From Verrucomicrobiota bacterium (lineage in GTDB: Bacteria > Verrucomicrobiota > Verrucomicrobiia > Limisphaerales > JACRJZ01), in the NCBI GenBank assembly GCA_016219875.1, contig JACRJZ010000047.1, positions 62,001-126,000 on the forward strand: a DNA stretch of 64,000 nucleotides, read 5' to 3'. The notes beneath the pieces were generated by a model that was not told the origin of the DNA, ran no database searches, and was given only the letters and a program-made list of their open reading frames with translations. Positions 26,218 to 35,200 of this stretch are shown piece after piece. The translations under genes were made by a program, and so were the position numbers. Numbering within the stretch: the first letter of the stretch is position 1; every line of letters begins with the position of its first letter.

Positions 26218-27393
26218 GTGCGCCTCGACACCCGCTATCGCGCCAAAAGGCCTCGGAAGGAACCGGGATGGAAGTCCGGTTTCTTCGCCCTGCTTTGCTT
26301 GGGACTGGCCGGGGTGATCGGCTGGGTGTGGTGGAACTCCACCCAATTCACCGAGCCGCCACCGCCCGCTCGACGAGTGCCTCCAACCACGCCGCCAGTT
26401 CCTCCTTCTCCGTCGGTGCCGGCTCCTCAGCCGCGCGTCGTGACACCATCGCCTGCGACCAGCCCGCCGCCGGAGGCCACCAACGTAGCCAGGCGCCTTC
26501 CTCTTCCCCCGCCTGAGTTGGACCTCACCGGCGACGCGCGTCCGGTGCAGAACATCTTCGAGGCCCAGCTCGCGATGGCCCGCGAAGGCATTTCCTCCGG
26601 CCCCATCGACGGCGGGCTTGGCTCGCAAACGCGCGCGGCCCTGGGCGCGCTGCAGCGCAAGCGCGGCCTGGTGCCCACCGGCGTCCTCGACGGCGACACC
26701 AAGGCGCTGCTTCAGATCAAGCCGCCGCTCTGCGTCACCTACGTGGTCACGACCGACGACCTGGCCCGCCTGTTGCCCGTGCCAAAAACTTGGCTGGGCA
26801 AGTCGGAGCAGCCGCGGCTCGACTACGAAACCCTCCTCGAACTGGTCGCCGAGAAGAGCTTCGCCCATCCGAGTCTCATCCGCAGCCTGAACCCCGAGAT
26901 CAACTGGTCCAACGTCCTGGCGGGCGCGGTCGTGAAGGTTCCTCGGGTGGAGCATCCGCCGCCGCGCGCGCGGGCCGCGCTGGTCAGGATTTCCCTCTCC
27001 GGCAAGACCCTCGAGGCCTTTGATGCCGCGACGAACTTGCTGGCCCATTTTCCGTGCAGCATCGGCAAACTGGCGGAGAAGCGGCCGGTGGGTGAATTGA
27101 GCGTGGCGGTGGTCGCGCCGGACCCGAACTACACCTTCAACCCGGCGGTCTTCCCGGAATCCGAAGAAGGCCGCCGTCTGGGCCGCAAACTGGTCTTGCC
27201 TCCGGGGCCGAACAATCCGGTGGGCACGGCCTGGATCGGCTTGGACCGGCCGGGCTACGGCATTCACGGCACGCCTGCGCCGGAGCAAGTGGGCCGCACG
27301 GAATCGCACGGCTGCTTTCGCCTGGCGAACTGGAATGCGGAGTACCTGGCCCGGCTCGTCACCGTGGGCACGCCGGTGGTCGTGGAGCCGTGA
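26218..27393 (+). CDS. L,D-transpeptidase (YkuD) with peptidoglycan-binding domain
   Basis: This 391-residue cell-wall enzyme forms 3-3 cross-links or attaches proteins to peptidoglycan. It has one membrane anchor (FFALLCLGLAGVIGWVWW), a Pro-rich linker, a peptidoglycan-binding domain (GISSGPIDGGLGSQTRAALG), a middle region, and the YkuD catalytic domain. The active site is ESHGCFRLANWN with the conserved His364 and nucleophile Cys366. I chose the GTG at 26218; the frame is open to 26113, but that stretch translates an 8-base tandem repeat (TGTGGTCC, 26132-26160) and family A sequence. Located in the periplasm. Confidence 0.88.
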   Translation: MRLDTRYRAKRPRKEPGWKSGFFALLCLGLAGVIGWVWWNSTQFTEPPPPARRVPPTTPPVPPSPSVPAPQPRVVTPSPATSPPPEATNVARRLPLPPPELDLTGDARPVQNIFEAQLAMAREGISSGPIDGGLGSQTRAALGALQRKRGLVPTGVLDGDTKALLQIKPPLCVTYVVTTDDLARLLPVPKTWLGKSEQPRLDYETLLELVAEKSFAHPSLIRSLNPEINWSNVLAGAVVKVPRVEHPPPRARAALVRISLSGKTLEAFDAATNLLAHFPCSIGKLAEKRPVGELSVAVVAPDPNYTFNPAVFPESEEGRRLGRKLVLPPGPNNPVGTAWIGLDRPGYGIHGTPAPEQVGRTESHGCFRLANWNAEYLARLVTVGTPVVVEP

Positions 27394-27410
27394 GGATTGC
27401 GGACGAACGA

Positions 27411-27632
27411 TCAGTTCACCGGTGGCGGCCCCTCTCCGACTCCCGAATTGCCTGAAGGCGTCGCGGGGCCGCCATTCGGTGCCGCGCCTGGTTCGGTCTT
27501 GCTGGACTGCCCGGCCCGCGCTCCGCGCCTGATGGCCTCGCTGCCCTGTCGCTGCCAAAAGGCCGCATCCCACGAGCGGTCGTCGGCCTCGAACCGCCCA
27601 TAGTTCTCTTCGGTCTGTGAGCTTCGCTTCAT
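27411..27632 (-). CDS. Small conserved hypothetical protein
   Basis: This 73-residue frame begins KRSSQTEENYGRFEADDRSW and contains DAAFWQRQGSEAI. That resembles small proteins with the pattern D..FWQ.QG...IF..AWEM that accompany restriction or toxin genes in many bacteria. After that point the sequence becomes Gly/Pro/Ala-rich and does not match the pattern, so the 3' end may be shifted in frame or degenerate. No function is known. Confidence 0.45.
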   Translation of the reverse strand: MKRSSQTEENYGRFEADDRSWDAAFWQRQGSEAIRRGARAGQSSKTEPGAAPNGGPATPSGNSGVGEGPPPVN

Positions 27633-27703
27633 CGGAGTGTCTGGGCCGACCCAAGCTCACCCGCGACGCCGGGGAGCCAGGCCAACAACGAAGGAACCAA
27701 ACC

Positions 27704-27865
27704 ATGAACAAACCCAAGACCTCGAAACTGAAGCGGCCCGGCGGCGTCGCGGTGCAGCGCATGGTTCGGCACATTGGGACAAAGCTCTGGCTCCTGACTG
27801 AGAAACTCCCCTCACACGCCGCGGCATACCGATGGGGCTGGCAGTGGGTGTGGTGGCTCGACTGA
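27704..27865 (+). CDS. Possible small basic protein, unknown
   Basis: This 53-residue frame is preceded by AAGGAACCAAACC before the ATG, a fair ribosome binding site. The sequence is basic and ends in a Trp-rich helix (YRWGWQWVWWLD). I recognise no family. It is listed mainly because the start context is better than that of most genes here. Confidence 0.3.
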   Translation: MNKPKTSKLKRPGGVAVQRMVRHIGTKLWLLTEKLPSHAAAYRWGWQWVWWLD

Positions 27866-27930
27866 AATCGATCTGCTTCAACTGGAGTGTCGGATACGTG
27901 GCAATGCCGTGGCGACGCTGGTATGCGTGG

Positions 27931-28230
27931 TCAGAAACCGCCGCCGCGGCGGCTCGGTATCAGAGATCGCGTGCCGCATTTCAAGCAGCGCCACTGGCCA
28001 TCTCGCTCCAAAACACAGATGCCGCTGGGCCAGTCACAGGGACAGATCAAATGCCCGATGGATTGAGCCGCCGCAATCTCGGCCGCGGCAAAAGCCTGCT
28101 TCGACTGCTCAAGCGCGGTCTTGGCAGCTTCGCGTTTCGTGGGATCAGCCAGCAAACCGGCCGCACTCCCAAGAATGTCGAGCGCGGTCTTGGCAAGAGT
28201 CAATCCGCTAGTGAATTGTTGAATGTCCAT
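27931..28230 (-). CDS. Hypothetical protein with C-terminal zinc-ribbon-like cysteines
   Basis: This is a 99-residue protein. An N-terminal helical half (FTSGLTLAKTALDILGSAAG and TKREAAKTALEQSKQAF) is followed by a Cys-rich end with CPCDWPSGIC and WRCLKCG, which could hold one zinc ion. I do not recognise the family. The gene is followed on the same strand by nothing clear, and preceded by an attC-like hairpin that separates it from the lipoprotein gene, an arrangement like an integron cassette. Confidence 0.65.
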   Translation of the reverse strand: MDIQQFTSGLTLAKTALDILGSAAGLLADPTKREAAKTALEQSKQAFAAAEIAAAQSIGHLICPCDWPSGICVLERDGQWRCLKCGTRSLIPSRRGGGF

Positions 28231-28241
28231 AGGTGTAACGC

Positions 28242-28337
28242 GCCGAACGACCGAACTGAGCGACGCGGGCGGCCCAGCGTGTCCGCATTGGCAACTGACG
28301 TCGCCCGCCCGCGTTCGCTCCAGTGATTTTGTTCGGC
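28242..28337 (-). other. attC-like recombination hairpin
   Basis: The outer 7-base boxes GCCGAAC and GTTCGGC are inverted complements at the two ends. Inside them the arms are unpaired for about 7 bases, then pair again over CTGAGCGA / TCGCTCCAG and CGCGGGCGG / CCGCCCGCG, with two extra bases present on one arm only. This outer box, unpaired spacer, inner box and extrahelical base layout is the hallmark of integron attC sites. The outer boxes deviate from the classical consensus (GTTRRRY), so the call is tentative. It sits 14 bases past the stop of the lipoprotein gene. Confidence 0.5.
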
Positions 28338-28350
28338 CAGCCAGTCATGG

Positions 28351-28845
28351 TCACTTGATCTTGTATGTCTGCTTGATAGACTGCTGGAGAAAAGCAGCAT
28401 CGAAGGCAAAGATACCATCCGGCTTCGTCTTGAAGAACTGAACCACAAGTCCAGTCCTCGGTTTGTAGAAGGTGTGCGTCTGTCCAGGCGTGTAGATCGT
28501 CTGACCAGAGTAGGTCGCTTGATTGCCGTAAACGTAAGCCGTGCCTGTTGTCGTCGCATGGCCCGATGTCGTGAAGCTGTGAGCGGTTGTCGATCTCCGT
28601 TCATCGACAACTGCGAAATGAGTGAACCCGTGCTGCAAAGCCAGCTCTGATGCGCGCAACATCGAGAAATCTTGTGCCCGCTCTGGCGATGTGTAGCGGT
28701 TTCCGCGGAACGTAACGCGAAACACATCGGGTGCTAACTGCGTCTCCTTGTAGCCACCGGTGAAGCCGCTGGATTGGTATGAGGTCGCGCAGCCTGACAG
28801 ATAGATCGCCACGACTGCGACGAGGTATGGTGCTGAAGTTCTCAT
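28351..28845 (-). CDS. Lipoprotein, CC0125/CC1285-like
   Basis: This is a 164-residue protein with a lipoprotein signal (residues 1-19, lipobox LSGC). The mature part starts ATSYQSSGFTGGYKETQL and has the segment PDVFRVTFRGNRYTS followed by DFSMLRASELALQHGF, a pattern common to a family of small proteobacterial-type lipoproteins. The base composition is somewhat lower in GC than its neighbours and it is bounded by an attC-like hairpin downstream and a dispersed repeat upstream. It may therefore have arrived as a mobile cassette. Confidence 0.82.
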   Translation of the reverse strand: MRTSAPYLVAVVAIYLSGCATSYQSSGFTGGYKETQLAPDVFRVTFRGNRYTSPERAQDFSMLRASELALQHGFTHFAVVDERRSTTAHSFTTSGHATTTGTAYVYGNQATYSGQTIYTPGQTHTFYKPRTGLVVQFFKTKPDGIFAFDAAFLQQSIKQTYKIK

Positions 28846-28867
28846 CTGTGAGTGTGTCGAGTGGCCT

Positions 28868-29018
28868 AACAGTGATTGAGCCGCAAGTAGCTCATCCCGG
28901 GTTTTCCGGGGATAAACCGCACTTTGTGCGGCTTATCACAGGACCGTGCCCGTGATAAACCACAGTTTGAGCGGTCTATCCTGGGAAAGAGATGGACCTG
29001 TGCTTGCATTTTGGTGGG
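28868..29018. repeat. Dispersed repeat family F, copy 1
   Basis: The segment runs from GTGATTGAGCCGCAAGTAGC, through TCCGGGGATAAACCGC, to TGTGCTTGCATTTTGGTGGG. A diverged copy at 31145-31310 shares ATTGAGTCGCATGTGGC, TCCGGGGACAAAC and TGCGCCTGCATTTCGCTTGG in the same order and spacing. Each copy lies just upstream of the start codon of a short minus-strand membrane or lipoprotein gene. The inner part has small stem-loops. Confidence 0.6.
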
Positions 29019-29081
29019 AGGCTTGGGAAGAAGTGGGCGTTCGTCAATCAAGAAAAACGTCCCCGCGCGGGCCGATTCCAG

Positions 29082-29303
29082 ATGATGGCAGAAAACTCCA
29101 GGAGCGGGCCGGGCCGACGGCGGCGCACGTCGGAAGAATGGGCTGCCGAGCAGGTGCGCAAGTTCGGCGTGTACCACGCGCGGCACTTGGGGCCGGCGGC
29201 ACCAGTGAAGACGGAGCACGTCGAGGACTTCCTCTCCTTCATCACCGTGCGCTGGAACGCTCCAGACTGGCAGCAGACCCAGGCGCAGGAGGCTCTGAGC
29301 TGA
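29082..29303 (+). pseudogene. Truncated tyrosine recombinase N-terminal fragment
   Basis: This 73-residue frame has a basic start (GPGRRRRTSEEWAAEQVRKF), then EHVEDFLSFITVRWNAPDW and QQTQAQEALS, which resembles the SAM-like core-binding domain at the N-terminus of phage/integron integrases. It then stops; no catalytic domain (R...H-x-x-R...Y) follows in any frame before the next repeat. I regard it as the remnant of an integrase, a tentative assignment from pattern only. Confidence 0.4.
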
Positions 29304-29312
29304 AACCAGGCA

Positions 29313-29443
29313 GTGGGACAGGCGTCGCGCCTGGCTCCGTTATCAGCGGCGGCTCCGATGCGCCCACGAGGCGTGACCTGAAGCGATCACCGAACGGTGA
29401 GTGAAACCCTCGATAATGGAGACAGGCGCGACGCCTGTCCCAC
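29313..29443. repeat. Palindromic repeat family D, long-loop copy
   Basis: The ends GTGGGACAGGCGTCGCGCCT and GGCGCGACGCCTGTCCCAC pair across a loop of about 75 bases. The remaining gap to the MoxR gene (to 29663) holds a further imperfect inverted repeat (GGCGGGCGGAGTCC near 29460 and GGTCCGCCCGCC near 29508) and presumably the moxR promoter. Confidence 0.82.
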
Positions 29444-29663
29444 AGGCTCCGACGACTGCCGGCGGGCGGAGTCCACTCGATGTCTCCGGCTGAGCGTGGC
29501 CGGAGGCGGTCCGCCCGCCAAGCACGCTCAGCAGCGTCAATTCGGAACGAGTCTGCCGCCGCTTCGCCTTCCCGCAGTGCAAGAAATGAACAAGGTTCGC
29601 CTTCGCGTTTGAACGCCCCTTGTCCTCCCGCTGTCTTTCTTGCACAATTCTCGGCGAACGAAC

Positions 29664-30653
29664 ATGAATACCGGAATCAGTGCCATCAACGAAGCCGTGC
29701 AACAGTCAGGGGCCTTCGTGCGTCCGCTCTTCAGCGAGATGAGCAAAGTCATCGTGGGCCAGACCTACTTGGTCGAGCGGCTCATCATCGGGCTGCTGGC
29801 CAACGGCCACGTCCTCCTCGAAGGCGTGCCGGGCCTGGCCAAGACGCTCTCGGTGAAATCACTCGCCGCCTGCATCAACGCCAAGTTCTCCCGCCTCCAG
29901 TTCACGCCGGACATGCTGCCCGCCGACGTCATCGGCACGCAGATTTACAATCCGCAGTCCGGCCAGTTCACCACGCGCAAGGGGCCGATCTTCGCCAATC
30001 TTGTCCTGGCCGACGAAATCAACCGCGCGCCGGCCAAAGTCCAGAGCGCGCTGCTCGAGGCGATGCAGGAAAAGCAAGTCACCATCGGCGAGAACACCTT
30101 CAAGCTGACCGAGCCGTTCCTCGTGCTGGCCACGCAAAACCCCATCGAGCAGGAAGGCACGTATCCGTTGCCGGAAGCACAGGTCGATCGCTTCATGCTC
30201 AAGCTCAAGATCGGCTACCCGTCGCGTGACGAAGAGCGGGCCATCCTCGAACTCATGGCCCGCACTTCCGGCGCGCCCACGACGAGTCCCGTGATCGACA
30301 CGAAGCCCATCCTGGATGCCCGCCAGGTCATCAACGACATCTACGTCGATGACAAGGTGAAGGACTACATCGTCGATCTCGTCTGCGCCACGCGCGATCC
30401 GGCGAACTACAAGCTCAACCTGGCCGGCATGATCCAACTGGGCGCCTCGCCGCGAGCCACGATTTACCTCACCCTCGCCGCCAAGGCCCACGCCTTCCTC
30501 AAAGGCCGCGGCTACGTGACGCCGCAAGACGTGAAAAGCATCGGCATGGACGTGCTGCGACACCGCGTCGCCATCACCTACGAAGCCGAAGCAGAAGAGA
30601 AGACGAGCGAGACGATCATTCAGAAGATCTTCGACGAACTGCCGGTGCCGTGA
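29664..30653 (+). CDS. MoxR-family AAA+ ATPase
   Basis: This 329-residue chaperone-like ATPase has Walker A GVPGLAKT, Walker B LVLADEINRAP with sensor 1 LVLATQNPIEQEGTYPLPEA, the arginine-finger region PEAQVDRFMLK, and the C-terminal lid with GASPRATIYL (sensor 2 region). MoxR proteins normally act with a downstream DUF58/VWA-domain protein on metal insertion or envelope maturation. Here no such partner follows; the next gene runs the other way. The start is the ATG at 29664; an upstream TTG is less likely. Confidence 0.93.
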   Translation: MNTGISAINEAVQQSGAFVRPLFSEMSKVIVGQTYLVERLIIGLLANGHVLLEGVPGLAKTLSVKSLAACINAKFSRLQFTPDMLPADVIGTQIYNPQSGQFTTRKGPIFANLVLADEINRAPAKVQSALLEAMQEKQVTIGENTFKLTEPFLVLATQNPIEQEGTYPLPEAQVDRFMLKLKIGYPSRDEERAILELMARTSGAPTTSPVIDTKPILDARQVINDIYVDDKVKDYIVDLVCATRDPANYKLNLAGMIQLGASPRATIYLTLAAKAHAFLKGRGYVTPQDVKSIGMDVLRHRVAITYEAEAEEKTSETIIQKIFDELPVP

Positions 30654-30707
30654 GCGAGAGAGGGGCGGCGGTTCGCTTGACCGGTCTTGTTGCCCTACGA
30701 TCCCTCA

Positions 30708-31127
30708 TCATTGCTGCAATCTTGACGCTCCGCGTCTGAACCACCAGAGCGCGAAGAGGGGGAGGGGTCCAAGTGTCACAATGATGGCGATCATGAAAAA
30801 CCAATGCTTCGGATTGTCGATAGTGAGTGTGGCTGACATTCCCCAAATAAGGAAGCTCCACCATCCGATGCTACCGAGTGTGAACAGATACGTTCGGAAA
30901 ACCTGCGGGCGGTGAAGGGGTATCCGCTCCACAACACGATAGCCCTCCACGGTTGCCACGACCGCATACGTACTCTGCGACCTGTCACGAACCACCCGGA
31001 ACGACCGCAGCGGAAAGAGCGGCACCATCAAGAAGATGATCCACTCCGTGGTGATGAATGACCGATCAGGCCGATACTCCGCCTCGCCGTAGAATCCAGT
31101 TCCGATTCCATTGACGCTTGTTGGCAT
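30708..31127 (-). CDS. Small membrane protein, unknown
   Basis: This is a 139-residue protein with three hydrophobic segments (TEWIIFLMVPLFPL; FTLGSIGWWSFLIWGMSATL; HWFFMIAIIVTLGPLPLFALWWF). The first half, NGIGTGFYGEAEYRPDRSFI then RSFRVV, resembles small inner-membrane proteins seen scattered in Gammaproteobacteria and Verrucomicrobiota with YG..D...DGS..TT.W...PL.PL.S. No function known. GC is lower than in neighbours and a family F repeat lies just upstream, as for the lipoprotein gene at 28351. I chose the ATG at 31127. Confidence 0.72.
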   Translation of the reverse strand: MPTSVNGIGTGFYGEAEYRPDRSFITTEWIIFLMVPLFPLRSFRVVRDRSQSTYAVVATVEGYRVVERIPLHRPQVFRTYLFTLGSIGWWSFLIWGMSATLTIDNPKHWFFMIAIIVTLGPLPLFALWWFRRGASRLQQ

Positions 31128-31144
31128 GCGTGAAGGTCTAGAGC

Positions 31145-31310
31145 GTATTGAGTCGCATGTGGCTGACTGCAGGCTCTCCGGGGACAAACTGCAGAAACGA
31201 CAGGAGTGTCCGGTCTTTCCAGGGCAGTGACCAGGAATGAACCGCGAGACGGTGCGGTTGATCTCGGAAGAACGGATGGTCCTGCGCCTGCATTTCGCTT
31301 GGGAGAGTCC
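31145..31310. repeat. Dispersed repeat family F, copy 2
   Basis: It shares, in order, ATTGAGTCGCATGTGGC, TCCGGGGACAAAC and CTGCGCCTGCATTTCGCTTG with the copy at 28868-29018, with about the same spacing. It lies upstream of the membrane protein gene start at 31127. Confidence 0.6.
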
Positions 31311-31433
31311 TGAAAAGCGTTGCGCTTGGCAAGTTGGAAGTTGGAATTCGGGCCACCGCGGTTGAAGAAAACCAGCGCTCCAGCAAACGCCGACTGCCTA
31401 GCGGTATTCTCCGGAATGCGCCGCTTGACCGAG

Positions 31434-31907
31434 TCAGCGCACCTCGGACGACGGCGGTAAGAAAACCGACGTATAGCCCGCCGCCGGCGCGAACTGGTGT
31501 TGCTGGTGATCAGCGGTGACAAAGTGGTCGAAACCAAATTCCATCATTGCCACATGCAATAGGTCGGCAGTGCGAACCTGTTGGGTCAGGCCGTGTTTCC
31601 GCGAGAGTTCTGCGACGGCGTCGAACACTTCATCGTAGTCCACTTCGAGAAAGCCGAGTTGGCTCGAATGAAGGTGCTGCTCAAAGAGCGCCAGCCCCGC
31701 TTGATATTGGGCCAGCGCCAACAGCGGTTGGCCGGAGGCATCACGCAGCCACGTTTTCCGTCGCGCGACATGGAGGATTTCGATCTCGTTGAGACGGGAC
31801 AACAAGGCCGGCGGTTCATACTTCTGAAGCAATGCAAAGGCCGCCGGCGAATTGGGTTCGGGCCAGTAGAGCTTGAAGAGAAATCCACTGTCGAAGTAGG
31901 CCCTCAA
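31434..31907 (-). CDS. VapC-type PIN-domain toxin
   Basis: This is a 157-residue PIN-domain RNase. It begins RAYFDSGFLFKLYWPEPNS with the first catalytic Asp, has SRLNEIEILHVARRK with the second acidic residue, and RTADLLHVAMMEFGFDHFVTADHQQ with the third and fourth acidic positions. That is a complete PIN active site. I chose a TTG at 31907, which overlaps the antitoxin stop by 4 bases (TTGA); the frame stays open further upstream only through the antitoxin gene. Expected to cleave RNA when free of the antitoxin. Confidence 0.85.
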   Translation of the reverse strand: MRAYFDSGFLFKLYWPEPNSPAAFALLQKYEPPALLSRLNEIEILHVARRKTWLRDASGQPLLALAQYQAGLALFEQHLHSSQLGFLEVDYDEVFDAVAELSRKHGLTQQVRTADLLHVAMMEFGFDHFVTADHQQHQFAPAAGYTSVFLPPSSEVR

Positions 31908-32164
31908 AACCGGTCTTCCTTGTCCTGGTCCAGCAGTTCTGTGGCGGTAGGGCCGTGCGCAGGGCCGTCTGGGAAATGCTGTCTCCAATGGGCCGGGTAG
32001 TCAGGCCATTGGGCAGGGCGAGGGCGGCTTCTGCTGTTTCGCGCTGCCTGGAGAACAACCCACGGCTGGCCGTCGTGAGTCACGAGGATGCGTTCCCCAG
32101 CATTCGCCATCTCGGCAAACTTGCCGAAATGCCGTTCAGCCTCTTGCGCAGTGATCGTTTTCAC
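31904..32164 (-). CDS. Phd/YefM-type antitoxin
   Basis: This is an 86-residue antitoxin. The N-terminal MKTITAQEAERHFGKFAEMA and RILVTHDGQPWVVLQ are the Phd/YefM DNA-binding fold. The C-terminal half (PDYPAHWRQHFPDGP to LLDQDKEDRF) is the flexible toxin-binding tail. It precedes the PIN toxin with a 4-base overlap, the normal order for these operons. Autoregulation is expected from the family. Confidence 0.86.
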   Translation of the reverse strand: MKTITAQEAERHFGKFAEMANAGERILVTHDGQPWVVLQAARNSRSRPRPAQWPDYPAHWRQHFPDGPAHGPTATELLDQDKEDRF

Positions 32165-32250
32165 GGACGCAGAATCGTCCAGCGGGGCTGGGTTGTAAAG
32201 ACTGGCGTTGCGCTGCGGAAACGTGCTGAGGCGCTGGCGGCTCGTCGTCT

Positions 32251-35200
32251 TTACAACGGCGCGAGCAGAAGATGGATCAGGTAGAACTGCTGCGGGTCCA
32301 GCGGCGTGGCGACGGTGATTTCCCAGCGGTCAGTGCCGATGACCGCCGGTGTGGCGGTGCCGAGATCCGTGTAAGCAGCGTTGACCGTGGAACTACTGCG
32401 CACGCGGAACTGAATCTTGCTCAGGTAAGCGGACGGCCAGTTGAAGCGGAGCCGGATGAGAGCGCCGTCGGGCACGATTTCCAGCACCGGCCGGCTCAAG
32501 CTGGCCGCCGGCACGGACGGGATGCCGAGCACGTCGCGCGGGTCGGAGCCTTCCCACATTTCCTGGAGGTTGCGGTAGCCATCGCCGTCAGAATCGACGA
32601 AAGCGTTCTGGCCGAGGTCGCCGAAGAATTTCCGCTCCCAGGAATCGATCAGCAGCGACGCGTCCGAGTCCTGGTCCGTGGCAATCGGCACGGCGGCCAG
32701 CGCGATGGAGATGACTTCGATGGCGCGGTTGGTGCAAGCAGTGTTCGTCACGTCGGTGTAGCCATAAACGTAGATGAGGCTGCCGGTTGGAAGTTGAAAG
32801 TTGTCCGGGAAGCTGAAGGGCAGGGCGGAGGAATTCAGCAGCGTGTAGGGCGCGTTCGTGCCGGGCACGTCGAGAATCCGGCAGGCGCTGCCGAAGGAAT
32901 CGCTGCGCACGACGAGCGCGAGGTTGGTCGTGGAGCGCGGCTGGAGGGACGCGAGAATCGTCGTGACGCCGCTGGAGGCGCTGGCGAAAGCATTGGAGGT
33001 CGTGGCCCAATGGAGATAGTTCGAGTCGAGCGTGCCGTTCCAGAGGAAGGTGCGGAGCGCGTCGATGGGCGAGATGAACGAGCCGGGGTTGGTGTTGTTG
33101 AGCAGGCTGTTGATCCGGTAGATGTCCTGCGCGACGCGGCGCAGGTTGGTGATGCCTGCCACGGTGGAGTTCTCCACGAGGTTGCTGATCGTGGCGAACG
33201 TGGCCTTGAGTTGGTAGCCGGGATGCGCGAGGTCGAGATTGGTTTCCAGCGAGAGCAACGCTGATTCCGGCGGGTTCGTGCGGCCCACGTCGGCCACACG
33301 GAACGGGAACAAGGTCAGGTTGCTCCACCAGGAGTTGGAGCGGGAGCCGAGCAGGATGGCGACGGCTTGCTCGAAGAGGAGCGATTCCAGCGAGCGGTTG
33401 ACCGTGATCTGGTTCGTCAGCAAGGCGCGGGTCAGGCTGGTCCAGGCGTTGGAGGCGGAGAGGACCCAGTTGGTGGCTTCGCGGCCCACGTTCGTGCCGG
33501 CGAAGACGTATGGCACCGCGAGCGCCGGAAGCGCCGGCACGCCGACGAGGCCGATCATCTCGCGGCCCACGGTCTTGTCGGCGTTGGTGGTGAGGATGTC
33601 GTAATGAAGATCGGTCGAGAGGCTGATGAGGCGCTTGAGCGGATCGACGACGATGTTCGTCATGCGGGCGAAGGGCAGGGGAGGGTTGGTGGTCTTGGCC
33701 AGCCCCAGCAAGCTGCCGTGCAGGTCCCAGGCATAAAGCGTCGCGCCGGTGGCGATGAGCGTGGCGCGATTCGAGAAGCCGTCCCACGGCTGCGGGCGCA
33801 CGGAGAGGTCGAACACGGCTTGGTCGTCGATGTGGAGTTTGTTCGCCGGCCAACTGTTCGTGGTTGGGAAACTGGCATTGCTCTTTGCGTCCGTGCCGTG
33901 CAGAAGTTCCTCGAAGTCCGAAAAGCCGTCGCCGTCGGAGTCGCGCCCGCCGCTTGGATTCAGGCCGTAGGTGCTCTCGACGTAATCCGGCACGCCGTCG
34001 GCATCGGAGTCGATCGCGGCCGTCGTGCTGGTGAACGAGTAGGCCGCGGACTTGATGGCGGACTTGGCGTTCCCGGCGGCAGGCGTGCCGTAGTACTGGA
34101 CGACGGTGTTGGAGAACACGTAGATCGTTTGACCGGTGAACTGCGACCACGACGCGGCATTGCCGATGCGGTAGTAAATCAAGTGCGACGGGTCGGTCGC
34201 CGTGAACTTCACGGTGATGGCCGCCGAGTAAACGCCGGGCGTGGGCGAAATGCTGACGTCGCTGACTTTGTCGCCGATGGGCGCCTGGAAGCTGAAAAGG
34301 GAAATGGCGTTGCTGTATTGGTTGGCCAGACCGAACTGCGCGAGCGGATGGATCGGCCCCACGGAGACGGTGGACGGATTCGCCAGGCCCTGCGTGGCGC
34401 TGAGGAACGTTTCGCTGCGCACCGTGAGTGCGGGCGGCGCGCCACCGATGAGCGGCTGGCCCGTCCAATCGCCGGCGTTGTTGAGGCGCAGCAGGACCGG
34501 CGCGTTCGTGACGAACGGCTCGCGCTGGAACTGGAGCACGTTGCCGCGCCCGGAGAACTGGCTCACGTAGGGCAGGTCGCCTGATTGGCCGGCGGTGTAG
34601 CCGGTGCCGTTCCAGTTCCAGTTTTTGAACTTGGTGGAGACGCCGGAATTCGTCGAGCCGGAGAAGAGGGTGAAGTCGTTCCCGCCCACCACGCCTGCGC
34701 CGGTGAAGTGCTCGCCCGCGTCAGCGGTGAACGTCTGGATTACCGTGAGCGTGCTGAGGCCGTCGAAGTAATACGCCTTCGCCGTCTCGCCGTTTCCGAA
34801 GAGGACGAGGAGCTTGTTTGTGGTGGCGGTGGGGATGGAGAAGATCTGGTAGATCGGCTGGCCGAGATTGAGCTGGTTGCCGCTCGGCAGAGTGAAGTTC
34901 CCCGGCGTCGCCTCGACCACTTGGTAGCGGGAGAAAAAGCTCTGGCCAGGCCGGTAAAACAAGACTTGGGGGAGGTTGTTGGTCGCGCTGAACTTGCCGT
35001 GAAGCCATTGGTTGGTCGGGATAAAGCCGCCGAGCGAGAGCGTCTGCGCGCCGCTCCCGCTGGTGGTGAAGTCATACACACGGAAGGTTTCTGTGCTGCC
35101 CCGATGGAAGAACCCCATCCGATGGGCCGGCGCGGGGCTAAGCCCAATGCGGTTGGCGCCGCCGACGGGTGCCACAGCTCCCAGGTCGCTCAGGATGACG

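Noticed and set aside
28223..28441. Short plus-strand frame through the attC-like hairpin
   Set aside because: It is the translation of a hairpin and of the antisense of the lipoprotein gene.
31036..31537. Minus-strand frame across repeat family F copy 2
   Set aside because: Its resemblance to the frame at 28866 comes from shared repeat DNA, not from a protein family.
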